Origin: Alphaproteobacteria bacterium | Lineage (GTDB): Bacteria > Pseudomonadota > Alphaproteobacteria > Sphingomonadales > Sphingomonadaceae | NCBI GenBank assembly: GCA_018828205.1 | Contig: JAHJWA010000046.1 | Location: forward strand, 1-5,837 | Direction: 5' to 3' | DNA: 5,837 nt | Part shown: positions 5,303 through 5,837 of the stretch, one piece after another | Numbering within the stretch: position 1 is the first letter of the stretch | How the letters are laid out: every line of letters starts with the position of its first letter | Made by a program: the position numbers and the translations under genes | Notes under the pieces: generated by a model | Seen by the model: the letters and a program-made list of their open reading frames with translations, nothing else | What the model was told of the DNA's origin: nothing | Databases searched by the model: none

Positions 5303-5837
5303 ATGTCTTCGGCCATGCCCTCGCCCACGCTCGATAAGCCGCGCCGCGCGCTGTTCGCGCTGGTCATCTTCGCGGGCAGTTTCCTGCTGTTCCTGATCCA
5401 GCCGCTGGTGGCGCGGCTGGCGCTGCCGCAGCTCGGCGGCGCGCCCAATGTCTGGAACAGCGCGATGCTGGTGTTCCAGCTGCTGTTGCTGGGCGGCTAT
5501 GCCTATGCACATTGGCTCGGGCGGCTGACGCTGCGGCGGCAGGGCATGATCCATATCGCGCTGCTGCTGCTGGCGGCGCTGGTGCTGCCGATCTCGCTCG
5601 CCGATATCGCCCCCCCCGCGGCGGGCTGGGAGGTGCTGTGGGTCCCGGCGCTGCTGGGCCTGACGGTCGGACCGGTGTTCCTGCTGGTCGCGGCGCAGGC
5701 CTCGCTGATCCAGCGCTGGTTCGCCGCGGCGCCGGGCGCGGGCAATCCCTACCCGCTCTACGCCGCCTCCAATCTGGGCAGCTTCGCCGGTCTGCTCGCC
5801 TATCCCCTGTGGCTCGAGCCGCGGCTGTCGCTGAGCG
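5303..5837 (+). CDS. Fused MFS/spermidine-synthase-type membrane protein, N-terminal part (cut by window edge)
   Basis: The visible 178 residues run off the right end with no stop. They match the N-terminal membrane module of proteins annotated as fused MFS/spermidine synthase: FAGSFLLFLIQPLVARLALPQLGG (residues 23-46, split here by a loop), then PNVWNSAMLVFQLLLLGGYAYAHWLG in two halves (48-60 and 61-73), and the later LYAASNLGSFAGLLAYP (152-168). Hydrophobic helices are seen at about 16-36, 53-70, 82-100, 110-131 and 152-170. In full-length relatives a methyltransferase-like polyamine synthase domain can follow, but it lies outside the window, so enzymatic activity cannot be judged. Start choice is uncertain: in-frame ATGs occur at 5270, 5291, 5303 and 5315, none with a strong Shine-Dalgarno. 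I chose 5303 because GACGG lies 5 bases upstream and it puts a short basic segment before the first helix. The strong terminator upstream makes it a separate transcription unit. Confidence 0.8.
   Translation, partial: MSSAMPSPTLDKPRRALFALVIFAGSFLLFLIQPLVARLALPQLGGAPNVWNSAMLVFQLLLLGGYAYAHWLGRLTLRRQGMIHIALLLLAALVLPISLADIAPPAAGWEVLWVPALLGLTVGPVFLLVAAQASLIQRWFAAAPGAGNPYPLYAASNLGSFAGLLAYPLWLEPRLSLS

Overview
The window is about two-thirds G+C, with the codon bias of a GC-rich alphaproteobacterium. The short SecD (532 residues), the separate 327-residue SecF, the gene order yajC-secD-secF and the N-terminal module of a spermidine-synthase-like membrane protein all suggest Sphingomonadales, possibly an Erythrobacteraceae-type genome. 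The taxon is inferred from gene style alone. Most of the window is ordinary chromosomal core, and I see no CRISPR array, insertion sequence, phage gene or defence system.

Layout from left to right. Positions 1-144 hold the last 47 codons of an unidentified plus-strand gene, whose stop overlaps the start of a complete GT4-type glycosyltransferase (144-1331); the pair looks translationally coupled. A strong hairpin at the glycosyltransferase stop separates it from the convergent minus-strand operon yajC-secD-secF (4303 down to 1362). That operon encodes the accessory complex of the Sec translocon, with gaps of only 19 and 13 bases between its genes. A divergent control region follows, with a clear promoter for a plus-strand tRNA-Pro(GGG) gene (4506-4582). 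Next come a leader region with a perfect 9-bp hairpin, a very acidic 85-residue lipoprotein gene (4797-5054) and a textbook rho-independent terminator (5085-5116). After a palindrome-rich gap, the window ends inside a gene for a multi-pass membrane protein of the fused MFS/spermidine-synthase type (from about 5303, running off the right edge).

YajC, SecD and SecF form one inner-membrane machine that helps SecYEG export proteins. The lipoprotein would itself be exported through Sec and lipidated, but nothing here links it functionally to that operon. The glycosyltransferase and the gene before it are probably the end of a surface-polysaccharide or glycoconjugate cluster. The points that deserve a second look are small: a predicted extended stem on the tRNA precursor, the leader hairpin, the anionic lipoprotein, and the palindromes before the last gene.
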